In this document: positions 1-10,390 of the stretch, one piece after another | Layout: each line of letters opens with the position of its first letter | How positions within the stretch are numbered: position 1 is the stretch's first letter | NCBI GenBank assembly: GCA_034696485.1 | Contig: JAQIWT010000961.1 | Span: 1 to 13,395, forward strand | Direction of reading: 5' to 3' | DNA length: 13,395 nt | DNA from: Isohypsibius dastychi | Lineage: Eukaryota; Tardigrada; Eutardigrada; Parachela; Isohypsibiidae | Notes under the pieces: generated by a model | The model's input: the letters and a program-made list of their open reading frames with translations, nothing else | Told to the model about the DNA's origin: nothing | The model's database searches: none | Translations under genes and position numbers: made by a program

Positions 1-2900
1 CTTCCTGCAATCATGTATTTGCTAGTCAATAATACGCGTGCAAAATAAAAAAATGTCAAAGGTGAAGCCCAAAACTTGTTGGGGAAACACAACATCGCGA
101 GTGCGAGCGAAGCGAGCACGAGCGAAAAAAATTTTGGAGGGTATGTTTTTAAAAAGCTACCCCCCTATGAAATTTTGACAGTTCCAGCACTGTTCCTTAT
201 GTATATTTCTCTCTGAAGTGCAACGGACAGGATTAATCGCTTTCAGTGCATCTGGCTCTGACACTGACAGATAGGCAGGTGGGCATGAAGCAGAGAAGGG
301 GGAAAGCAGACTCGAAATTACTTCATAAAATTAAAGCACAAAATTCCATTTTACAACGAAACGTTGTGAAAATACATTGGTGAATTTATGAAAATGGAGG
401 CAAGCACTTCGAATTCTCACCTCGAAATTATGGTACAATGGCACTAAACTTCTGCTGCTCCAATATCTTCTAGCAGGCTATCTGATTCGAAAACATGCAA
501 CGGCCACTCAACTTCCGTGGCCCGTAATAATGAGATAGTCGAATCGCTCCAAGACAAGAATAATTATCATATAGGAAAGAATGAGTTTGGATTCCGCAGG
601 GAGATAATTTGAATGCAAAATAAAACTTTGCTAAATATAAATGAAACGAATTGAGTAGCCCGCTAGAAAACGGACCGTGCCTAGGTGGGTAGGCGGGCTT
701 TGGAGAGAAGGACAAATAGGAATTTGGCGGATGTGTGAACAAAACCATCCTCCACCTGATTAGGATATCGTAATCAGATGTTGCGTTCGATGTTCGAACA
801 ATCTGTTCTTCCATCAACTGGAAATTATGGACGCACAATTCCCTCAACCGCAAAAACACAAGATTTATGAAACAATCTGGAAACATACTCACGCAAACAA
901 AAAGTGGAAAGTTAAAGAGTTTCTTTGAATTTATGCATAAGTACTTTCGAATAACTTCACATTCACACACGTACACATACTTACATACATAGTTCACTGG
1001 AATCCACGGAAATAAGATGAATGAAGCGATTTAAAGAAAATAAAACAGCGCTGTTTTGTACTTCTTTCGTTTGGCGTTCTAGAACGCGTTGCAGTGTGAC
1101 AGTCACGTAATAGCAGGTTCAACCAAGTGCCCGATGGTCAGTCTCCGTGTGGAATCGATTTTTTCAGTCGCGGTCAAGGGGCAACTGTTCAATCCTCCCC
1201 CCCCCCATTACCTGACTTGGGGTCACCACCAAAAGTGTATTGTCGTTTCACGTCAGTCCAGTCCACAACTTCAATTTCGATCTTCCTGAATTTTAGGTAC
1301 CAGTAGTATTTCCCTGCAGTTGTGGTCGTTGTGATACAAGATGAACGTTGTTTTTCCGGCTAAATCGCTTGTTTGTCCTCCCAAATGTGTACCCATGTGG
1401 AGTTCCGGGCTTGAGAGGTTCCACGATGTACAAGTTTGTTTGCGCCTTCCATGGGAACTGAATTTTGATTTCAAATGTCTCTCTTTTTTCCGGATTCGAA
1501 TTGATGCTGAACTCCTCTAATGAATCACTTTCCCAGCATTCATATTTAGCGCGACCAATTTTGTATAAATACACGTGAAGTTTGTCCGGTTGGCATTCTA
1601 ATACGGTTTATTCCGCAGGTTTTGTACATGTCCAAAGAGAAACAGGACCTCGTGCCCTAGGTTCTCCAGCAATAAGAGCGTCGAGCGTGCCTTCCCAAAA
1701 GGCGGGCTCCAGTTATGACGTGCCCAAAAAATCCTCAGTAACGTATTGATTTGCGTCGCCAAGTTTGCTCTTCCCGTTTCTTGTTACTGTCTATCCAATA
1801 TGCGATTTGAAAAGCGGCTGTGCCAGCCAGAAGGAGAGGAAGCGGGATCATTCGCGAACCAAATTACGCATGGTTTTTGGGCAAATTGCAGAAGTGAAGA
1901 ATGGATCTTTGGACACCAATTTCTGGCAATCAAGTGACCCACTTCCACAGAGTTCATGAATCTTGAAAAGTTAATACACGATAAGCGGATTTTGCCCGCA
2001 CCGCTCCTGAAACTTCAGATCTTGGGAATCTTGTTCATATTTTGATCGGATGTATAATGTTCGACGGAAAGGTGAAAAACCTGGGACTATTTGGAAAAGC
2101 GCAAGTTTGTCCTGGTGTTTGCAATACAGTGGATGATGTAACCGGAAAGAACTCTGTACCGGAAGCTCGCTGATGGACACAAAAGTGGAACATGACATTG
2201 ATGCTAACCCAAACTACTCTGCTGGTTTCGGTTTGGGGTAAGTTCATAGAGTATCGGGACATTAAAGTAGTTTGCAGGAACAGCGTAGCAGTTAGAAAAT
2301 TTGGTAGCAGGAAACAGAGATTATGGATGAAAGTATTGATGGAATATTAGTGCTGCGAACGTTTTCAAATCGTGTACATGGCGCACATATTTCCGGTTGT
2401 TCTTGTAGTTTCCTTTAAGATAATTGATGCGATTGGTCAAATAATCGTTATGAGGCAAACTGGTATCTTCTGACAGTTCTCAACCTGATTCGCCTTGATT
2501 TCCCGGCGGTGCTCAGGTTTTGATAACTCTCAATTCGATCGGAAGATGTGGTAACATAATCGATCACAGCTTCAAAGGCAACTTTCGTCGGCTCTTACAT
2601 AACCGATGCAGTGAGTAAAATGCTACTGATTCAGAATAAATCAATTCATCCGACTCCGTACAGATTTTGGTTGGAGTGGTATGTACTATGTAGCGCCTCA
2701 ACCAAGGCTAATAAATTTGCATTCTTTGATCACTTCAAGTGACGGTTGACCGCGGTCGGTTTCGAGAATGTTTTTAATCGAATCAATGGTCGTCAAATTG
2801 CAAAAATGAAATTCGCAGTTATTTAAATTTGATAACAAAAAAATTCCCTCTTTGAAGCAATTTTGAGCAGTTAAGTCAGGTTTTCCGGAAGCTGGCAAGT
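1..2900. other. Gene-poor upstream region, no supported gene
   Basis: No gene model can be defended here. I looked for multi-exon genes, tRNA B-box patterns, terminal inverted repeats and long open frames. What is visible is a GCGAG-rich patch at 97-124, a run of ten C at 1197-1206, and several open frames of about 40 to 175 codons on both strands between 470 and 2350, none with a recognisable domain. The right end must hold the promoter and 5' UTR of the receptor-like gene that starts at 2901. A TTAAGTCAG stretch just upstream (about 2871-2879) could serve as a 3' splice or trans-splice site, but this is only a guess. Confidence 0.6.
97..124. repeat. GCGAG-rich short repeat patch
   Basis: Three copies of GCGAG lie at 97-101, 103-107 and 112-116, and CGAGCG occurs at 104-109 and 119-124, followed by an A-run and T-run. 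The patch is much more GC-rich than its AT-rich surroundings. It is not a good hairpin: only the outer GTGC/GCAC (103-106 and 116-119) can pair. It looks like part of a dispersed low-complexity element, but with only one copy in the window the family cannot be defined. Confidence 0.45.
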
Positions 2901-5900
2901 ATGGTGATGGTTCTCGCTAATAAGCTGTTGATATTGATACCGGTAATTGCTAGGTTGACCTTTTTTCATTTCGTAGTTGCTTGCACCACTGGCCTTATCC
3001 AAACCACAGGAAAGCCGGAAGACTGCCTTCAAAAGCGCCAACGCTGTGGAATCGATCGCTCCTGCTCATCTTTTCTCGAAAAGATACCCAAACTTTGTGG
3101 ACCAACAGACAGTAAGTAAAGCACAAATCTGGACGAGTAACGTTGTCACGCCAGTTTTTTCTTCTGTTTAGACGAACACTGCTTCAGCACTCGCCAGAGC
3201 GAATGCCGTGAAACACTGATTCGACTCAAATCCACCCCGGAATTACAATCATCTTGTCACTGCCAGAATCCGTCCTCCCGCTCCTGTCAAGATTATTATA
3301 ATCTCTTGTACAACCATCCTTGTCTTCACCAACAGCGACCTTATCCTCCTTCTGCTCAGGCCTTCCGGTATGACCTGGAATTTGCTGACCAACTTCTTCT
3401 GTCCAAACAAGTGGCACTTTCATGCACGTCCGCGCTCCATACTTGTCGGAAGAGTCCTCTTTGCCGCCGGGTTTACGATGAATACCGACGGCGTTGTAAA
3501 ATCCGGGAAGATCGTTGCCGGATGGCAAAGTAAGCAGCATAACCGGCGCGATTACTATCATGTTACACTTAAAATTGAGCCGGAGAACGAACACGTTAAT
3601 GTGAGATGATTTTTGGTGATCCCCCAACTACTTATTCATCGATTTTTTGGTGTCAGCTTATTTAAAAGGACACATAAGCCGCTCTTCATGAAGCAACTCT
3701 GAGTGGTATGCCTTTTTGCAGTGCGGCACTTTGCTACAATTCATACGAGCTCATCAAGCTCACGCCCCTGTGGACTTGCACTTGTGACCTTCCTAATGAG
3801 AAACGCTGCAAGAGGATCCAGAAAACAATTGTCGGCAACGCCTGCGTTGGTGAGTTCGAAACGCATGGGCGCTTATTGTTTTTCGAAAGCTAATACCACC
3901 GCCGTTTTCTCGGCTTATAAAAAATCCAAGATGACGCCACCAAACAGTTTCAATATCTTTTCGGACTGACCCAGACTGATGTTTTCAGGACCTTTTCCCT
4001 GGATGCCGGAAGTGCCTGAGGCGGAGGATGACGATGAAAAGAAACAGATTGCCGGTCAAGTACCGGCACCCAGAAGGACTACACCTCAACGCAGGTTGCC
4101 ACCTCCAACGACTCCCAAACCCTCTCGACCGAAGCCAGTTACCAAACCTGGTCAAGTCACAACTGCTGCTTCTGTTCCGCTGAAGGTTCTTCCAGTTGAT
4201 TCCATTGATATAGACACTGCAGAGGGTGATTCAGCTGGCGATGAGGATCAAGTTGAAATACCTCCAGAAGCAGAACAACAGGTTGAGATCTTCCCTGGAC
4301 CGACTGAGGAATATGTGTTGATCCCCCAGATCGCCGCGTCGCTTATGTTCACAATATATAGTAAACTTCGCGAAGCATTGATAGAAGAGAACCTCATGGT
4401 AACCTTGCCTCCCCCACTCAATGAGGAGAATACGGCGGGATCAACCGGAAGTGAAGAAGGCGAAACGGATTTCACTGCAATGCCAGTTATACTCACCACT
4501 TCCGGTAGTCAGCGGTCCAGTACAGCGACTTCCAAGTTACGCCCGAGCACACGGCCTAAATCGGGGACGACTGTAAAGGTCACCAACATTACTACTCCAC
4601 GAGGACGATTAACCACAACGGAATCATGGAGCACAACAGCAGCAAGTACCACGGTTCTGGATGAAATCGAGGTTGACGCGGAAAGCGAACCTCCAAAAGA
4701 GGAAGATTATCCAGATTATACGACTTCTAGCCAAGAAGAAGTCATTACAACTTTTGTCCCTTTGGAAGAGATAGCAACACCCCCACCGACAGAAGATGAG
4801 ACGACGACTGAGGTTCCATCAACGCCCTCGGAGATATGCTGGAACGCGCTTCGTGATATGAGGCGAGAACAGGATTTTGATCTTGACGTTAGACTGTTCC
4901 AGGATAATTGCGCGTGGCTGGCAGAAACGAATGATACTTGCGACGCTGCCGGATGTTTAGAATCGGAAGCTCGGATGCGTCGTTGGATGGGAGACACGTT
5001 TGCTATGTGTAGAAACCTCACCTGTGTGGATGATCCGTCTTGTACGGAACTTGAAAATTATTTCCGGCCTGGCTGTTCGAGTATGGCGGAGTTCCTCGAT
5101 GAATTGGAGTCAGGTGAGATATTTTGCTCGGGCTTTAATAACAAATCTTTAACTTGGTTTTCGTGGTTGATTTAGAACCAGTGACATGTCGAGATTTAAA
5201 GCGACCAAAGCTAGTACTGTCGGTACGGCGAGGTCACTATAAACGCATTTATTCGTCCGAAGAGTGTTCCGCTTTATGTACTTGTGACACCAACGGAAAG
5301 GTCAAGTGTGATCAGGATCTTCCGTGTATAATTTCAAAAGAATGCCGTGGGGAATATGCGACATTTCCACCAGGATCGCCGGGTTATCGTGGATACCAGG
5401 GTCAGTGTATCTGCCATATGAGCAAAATGCTCTGTATTCGTCCGATGAATTATACCATCACAAGAGGTATGTCGTTCAGTGATCCGCAGATCATGTTTTG
5501 TCATTACCGACGTATCTTTTCAGGAGCATGGTTGTTCATGGCCTATAGCCAGGAAGAAGAAAATCTGATTTCGCCATACACGAATTTGACTGTGAAAGAA
5601 GATGTGGTTGAGCAGCTGAAGAAGCTTCCTTATCCTCATAAAAAGAATGTAGGATTTTGAAGCCATTTTTCTCCAGGATTATCAAATGAATGTGGAACAA
5701 TGTCTTTTCCAGGAAATGTGCCTTTTTCATATGGAACCAAGTGATCCAGAGTACGTCATATTGAAATCAGATTTGTTCAACATCGGTAATTTCTCCGATG
5801 ATACCGGTTCTCCGGGAACATTGAAGAATGATGTAAGATACACAGTATTAATTAGAGTTACCATGATTCAGATAACTCTACAATTTTATCAATGCAGGAA

Positions 5901-6095
5901 CATTGTGACAAGTTCTTCGGTTGGGTTGTCACCGAAGTGTCGGAACGAAGATCCACTCGCACCGATCCTCTTCTTTCATTAATGAAAATTGCAGAAGCGG
6001 AGTGGGATCGCCGACATGCAGTTTCGAAGAGCGGTGTTTCTCGTTCTTCGACGATAACTGTCATCCTACTTTTGTTAAGTTATTTGGCCCGCTGA
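2901..6095 (+). CDS. GDNF receptor-alpha/GAS1-like GPI-anchored surface protein, 8 exons
   Basis: The exons are 2901-3111, 3172-3529, 3722-3849, 3989-5113, 5176-5466, 5524-5648, 5713-5832 and 5898-6095. They join in frame to an 851-aa product. Residues 1-28 form a signal peptide. Domain 1 (C42-C121) and domain 2 (C155-C231) each have ten cysteines and share the opening C-x6-C-x5-C-x10-C plus a central C-x-C (C99/C101 and C209/C211), which is the GDNF/GAS1 pattern. Residues 233-515 are a Thr/Ser/Pro/acidic linker carried entirely in exon 4. A third cysteine-rich part follows, including C578-x5-C584-x10-C595 and cysteines to C694. The C-terminus ends in small residues (about S829-S835) and a hydrophobic tail, as in GPI-anchored relatives. 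N-glycosylation sequons occur at N547, N575, N699, N725 and N772. The family binds secreted ligands and works with a co-receptor; the ligand here is unknown. It could be closer to GAS1/nematode PHG-1 or to the GFR-like proteins of arthropods. The ATG has A at -3 and G at +4. Confidence 0.88.
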
Positions 6096-6617
6096 AGTGG
6101 AAAAGCCGAAAAAGTGCTTCTAATTTTGCATTTTCCCCGCATTTATCTTTGCACGTAAACAATGCCATCAAACAGAGACTGCCTTAGGAAAAATCGAAAA
6201 ATGATGAAAAATTGGCGGAATTTTCTTGGTTTTTTCCTCGTACTTTAAATGAGAACTGAGACAAAATCCTTGAAAAGTTGACCTTTTCCTCGATAGTACT
6301 GATTTATTACGTTGGCTATTCTTCATGCCAGCTAGGGAGAATGGGTTAGATAACAATTGGAGCTGATGATGGGATTTGGAGAGTAAAGTGTTGAACTGAT
6401 TTCATGGAGGAGCATAACAGTAAAGAGCCACTGGTCACTCAGCCAATGAGGTCAGGCCCTATTGTTCTAGCAGATCAAAATTGGGTAACCCGCACACCGA
6501 TGTGACCTTCTTTCGTCATCTAACGGATCAGAGACAATCAGTACAATTCGATCAGTCTCATCGCTTGTCAATACAACTCATCCAGAACTTTAAATCTGCT
6601 TATTTGAAAAACCAAGA
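6096..6617. other. Intergenic region between receptor-like and PRDM-like genes
   Basis: This 522-bp gap holds the 3' UTR of the upstream gene and the promoter and 5' UTR of the downstream gene. I see no AATAAA or ATTAAA on the plus strand after 6095, so poly(A) site use there must rely on a variant signal. The gap is wider than usual for a nematode operon, and no clear trans-splice acceptor lies just before 6618. The minus-strand open frame across 6168-6356 has no recognisable content. Confidence 0.6.
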
Positions 6618-9600
6618 ATGTTTGCGTGGGTTCTGATACCTGACGAACTCGCCCTTCCGTGTCTTCCGTCAGATCTGTTGAATTTCAACAAAACGGAGTT
6701 GAATATTCGAGCCAACCGAAACCTTCCTTGTGGAGCGACTTTATCTCCTTTCCATGGAACCTTCAGATTTCAGTTGATTGGCAGCGAGGAACTTCTCCCG
6801 GAAAATGATGTGAGTGACCTTTTAATAGGTGTTTTTGCGATTTTCTTTTCGCATGAACTAGTTTTGAAGCGGTTATTCATCCTTCCTCTGAAGCTACAAG
6901 CTACTTGTCAAGAAACAAAATCCGGGTTACAAAACTTCACTAACGTAGCGTAAAATTGAAGTAATTTATGAGTTCTTAGAATTTAGTTGATAATTGCATC
7001 GAAATTTTCTTCGACAACAATCTAATCTGACAGGAAATATTGTTTCAAATTTACCGAAATTATATTCGGGACAGAATTTATTTTATTCTTGGATGTTATA
7101 ACTTTCCGGGCTGATCAATTAGAATTACTGGAAATTCTTTTCCGGCCATCAGTTTCATTTCTTCTTACGGTGTTGAAAATGGGATGCTTGTGACAACAGA
7201 TTGCGTGAATATGTAAACATATCAAGCAGCCATTGAAAGTGTTATTACGGAATTACTCGAAAAGGGAGGGCAGGAAGATGATGTGGAATAAAGCAGTGCA
7301 ATGCAGCATAGCTAACAGATTGCACAAGGTCTATTGTCGAGTTATCCGTAAAGCTGTAATCATCGCCGTTTCATTAGAAACAATAGTGACAATGATGTCA
7401 AGCATTAGCGCCTTCAGGTCGCAAAAGAATTGAAACGGCGGCGGGATAAATCCAGTCGCCTGGGTCAAAGGCTCTTCAGTACTAATAGGAATTCTCATTT
7501 ATCCTCGTTCGATACGCTTTCCTTCTTTTGCCCATGTTCGTCTTGGGAGATTATCCTGCTGTTACGTGTGATCTATGAATGGAAGCAGACAGGAACAATA
7601 AGAATATCCGGCCATTTATTCGGGTGTTTTATCGAGAGAGGCTTTTTCCGGGGACCGTCTTTTAATCAAACGAGCGGCATGTCAAATAGGGGAATTCGAT
7701 TCTGCCGCCAGTCGCGTACTGGTCTGTGAGGACTCTTTTCTTTGAAGGAAACCATGTCAGTTCAATCACAAACAGGTATCCAACCGTTTCTCCAAGACAC
7801 CGATCTGATTAATACCTTCTTGAGATGTCTACCAAAATGATGGATTACCTAACGCGAAGTTGATACGATCGCCGTTTGTAATCCAATCTCGGAACAAGTT
7901 GTTGCTTTTAATCAACTTAATTTGATAAGCACTTATGTCTTAGCATATTTCGGTATGTGCTGATGGAAATAAGCGGGCTAACCTCGGACAACGAATTCTC
8001 TTTGCAGTTAATTGACCGATCTGTAAATTCATTTCTTAGCAGTTTAAAAAAGTTCGAGTAAAAAAAGGTCACTTGCAAAGCCCGTTACAGAGAGTTCGTT
8101 GTAACTTGGTCAAGTTTGACAAAATTTTGTTTTCGGTTGATGAATTAATCTCAATAAATATCAGGTAGTATTTATTTTCGAAAGCATCATTCAATAAATG
8201 TTGTCAGAATTATTTCGCCATTTCTTCACCGATGTTGAAATTAGAAACGAATCATTTTTTACCTTCGCTAGCTCATTACCGATTTCCCGACAAAAGCTAG
8301 CGGAGTTCTTTTGTGAAAAAGGGGGCAGATTGCACGTGCCGGTCTTTTGTTTTTGCTCATCACGGCGATTCAATTTAGCCACCAAGATGCAACTTGGAAA
8401 AGTGTCAGATTATCTATCTGCTTCAGTATGACACAATAAGCTAACACGAATCGCAACTTCTGGATGGTGTGAACAATAGAATTACACATTTTTGCGCAAC
8501 ACCTGCCGAGTGTTACTTCGAGTAGACAGAAATCAGGGCTAATAAAGAGCTCAGAATGAATTCGTCACATTAATTCGTTTTATCCTTACCACCACGTGAG
8601 TCAATTATCATTTGGAAAATATGGGCAATTTGCGCATGTTAAAAAGGAACAACATTTCTCTGTAGTCTCAAAATTTTGAGCGCGGAATATTCTGAAGGTG
8701 GCTGGTCCAGAAAAAGAGCCGATTGGGTTTTACAAAAAATACTGAAAACCGATTTTCTTCTCTTTTCAGATTAGGCGTGTTTATGAAGCAGTTGATCAAG
8801 TCGCTTACTTCCCATCTGCCGGGATTGCCGGACCATCCATCGGATGTGTCCGCCGATGTAATTGGGTTCGCTTCTTGGCGGTGACAAGAAAGCGCGCGAA
8901 ATCAAATCTAATCAGCTTGACCAACTCACCGACTACTTTTCAAATAACGCAGCCAATTGCCGAAAATGAGCCCCTTCGATTGTACATCCCAGCTCAGCCA
9001 GCGACGGAACCGCATCCATACGAACCATCAAAGGTGACCTTTCCAGGAACCTTCACAATCGAGTCAATTCTCCAAAGTTCCCCTCCCGGATTGTACGAAG
9101 CGCAAATCTATAACCAACACATGAAGGTAAGAGTTCAGTGTAAAGAAAAATGTTCTAGGTAATAGAAACTGAAGAATAGAAGATATTAGTCCGGAGAGTC
9201 GGTTACCGAAATTCGTTATTCGTCGACTCACTATCACAGCATTTCACTATTTATTCGACAAACAGAAAATCAATACCATACCTCGTTGTAGAAATTACTT
9301 GATGAAGAATCGTCCAAGTGCTTGAAAATATCGCCATCTGCGGCAATAGGCTCGGTCATCAACACTGCTGCAACAAAGGATAAACGACATTTATCATGCC
9401 CTTTTTGCGCCAAACGATTTGATCGTCCCTCATTGCTCCAGCGCCATGAAAGGATTCACACGGGTAACGAACTCCATTTAGATTTAATGTTTTTGAAATA
9501 ATACAAAAATCATGCAGGCGAAAAACCATTCAAATGCGATGCAAAGGATTGTTTCAAGGCTTTCAGCACATCCTCTTCCCTGAATACTCACAGGTAGGAT

Positions 9601-10050
9601 ATCGAACAAAAAAGCGCAAAAAACAACTAATAACGGTTTTTATGTTTGGAAAAATTAGGCGGACCCATACTGGCGAAAAACCGCACGAATGCAAGGAATG
9701 CGGGAAAAGGTATCGTCAATAAAACGTAAATGCTGCAACATGTCTGATGCGCATTTTCTCGCTTCAGGTTCGCGGCAAGCTCCAATCTTTACTATCACCG
9801 TATGACCCATACAACGGTGAGCAACCCCAGAATTATTTTCCAGTTTTCGAATCTTATTTCTTTTTCGCTACAGGAACGACCGCATAAATGCGAGGAACCT
9901 TCATGTGGACGTGGATTCGCAACGCCGGGTGATCTGGCTAGGCATTCGCACACACATAACAACAGCTGGCCTTACAAATGTGATTGCTGCGGGAAAGGCT
10001 ACGCTAAAGCAGCTCAGCTGAAAAACCACATAACCTTACACGATAAATAA
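6618..10050 (+). CDS. PR-domain (PRDM-like) C2H2 zinc-finger transcription factor, 7 exons
   Basis: The exons are 6618-6809, 8770-9126, 9292-9463, 9518-9593, 9659-9709, 9768-9816 and 9874-10050, joining in frame to 357 aa. Residues about 10-150 read as a PR domain: an opening segment with LPCGATLSPFHGTF, then CNWVRFLAV and a closing segment ending PLRLYI. These correspond to the family's fire-up segment, NWMRFV strand and ELLVWY end. Five C2H2 fingers follow: C219/C222/H235/H239, C247/C252/H265/H269, C277/C280/H293/H297, C305/C310/H323/H327 and C335/C338/H351/H355. Linkers 1 and 2 are TGEKP, 3 is TTERP and 4 is the divergent NNSWP. Fingers 2 and 4 have C-x4-C. The protein should bind DNA in the nucleus. 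Many PR domains lack methyltransferase activity, and I cannot claim it here. The start is the only ATG before an in-frame stop at 6591-6593; an extra upstream exon is possible. The specific PRDM orthologue is not recognised, so no symbol is given. Confidence 0.82.
6810..8769 (+). other. Large first intron of the PRDM-like gene
   Basis: This 1,960-nt intron (GTGAGT donor, TTTTCAG acceptor, phase 0) cuts the PR domain between its N-terminal strands and the NWVRF segment. It is about eleven times longer than any other intron in the window. The PR-domain length is normal without extra sequence, so no coding exon seems to be missing from it. The open frames inside (7233-7433, 7430-7729 and 8191-8431 on either strand) have no domain and look like chance. 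An intron of this size in a compact locus is a natural place for enhancers, but I see no defined element. Confidence 0.7.
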
Positions 10051-10167
10051 CTGGAAGGGACGGCCGAAAATGCTCCCGGAAGTGATAGCTTCTATGTGTT
10101 CCTTCAGATAATTAGCCTCAAAGTAATTCAGTTGACAAACAGAAATCAACCGAAAAATCATGTTGCA

Positions 10168-10173
10168 TTTAAT
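10168..10173 (-). terminator. Possible ATTAAA polyadenylation signal for the ZUP1-like gene
   Basis: On the minus strand these bases read ATTAAA, the commonest variant signal, 218 nt past the stop at 10391. I found no minus-strand AATAAA between 10050 and 10390. If used, the 3' end would run past the plus-strand gene's own signals. Confidence 0.3.
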
Positions 10174-10177
10174 TCGG

Positions 10178-10189
10178 AATAAAAATAAA
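10178..10189 (+). terminator. Tandem AATAAA polyadenylation signals for the PRDM-like gene
   Basis: AATAAA occurs at 10178-10183 and directly again at 10184-10189, about 130 nt after the stop codon at 10050. A third copy is at 10240-10245. The spacing fits a short 3' UTR for the plus-strand gene. Which copy is used cannot be told from sequence. Confidence 0.55.
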
Positions 10190-10390
10190 CTGTTCTGTAT
10201 TCAGTGGAAACACCAGATGAGAAACAGATCTCTCGACAGAATAAAAGAATCACGGAAGGACGTGTCATTGTGTTAACACAAAATGAGCAATTGCAGAACG
10301 AAATTCTTCTAGAAAGGCGCGGGGGGTGCAGATTTGACTAAAGTCCAAATATCACGATTTCATAGGAACCTTGCCATATCTCGAAAAAAA

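Larger units (their letters stand above)
10051..10390. other. Convergent 3' intergenic region
   Basis: Two genes end here tail to tail: the zinc-finger gene stops at 10050 (+) and the protease gene at 10391 (-). The 340 bp must hold both 3' UTRs. The poly(A) candidates listed separately lie near the middle, so the two transcripts may overlap at their ends. Confidence 0.65.

Noticed and set aside
97-124. Hairpin or CRISPR-like repeat in the GCGAG patch
   Set aside because: The copies are direct, unevenly spaced and only 5 nt long, and just four outer bases can pair. There are no spacers and no second array.
470-997. 175-codon open frame on the minus strand
   Set aside because: It is the longest frame in the left region, but the product has odd Tyr/Cys/Val-rich stretches, no recognisable domain and no supporting splice structure. 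Its 3' part looks like non-coding AT-rich DNA.
5678-5712. Coding use of the segment just before exon 7 of the receptor-like gene
   Set aside because: Although it reads open, including it would need a 28-nt intron, shorter than any plausible spliceosomal intron here.
7233-7729. Two plus-strand open frames inside the large PRDM intron
   Set aside because: There is no domain and no good splice sites linking them to the flanking exons, and the PR domain is already of normal length without them.
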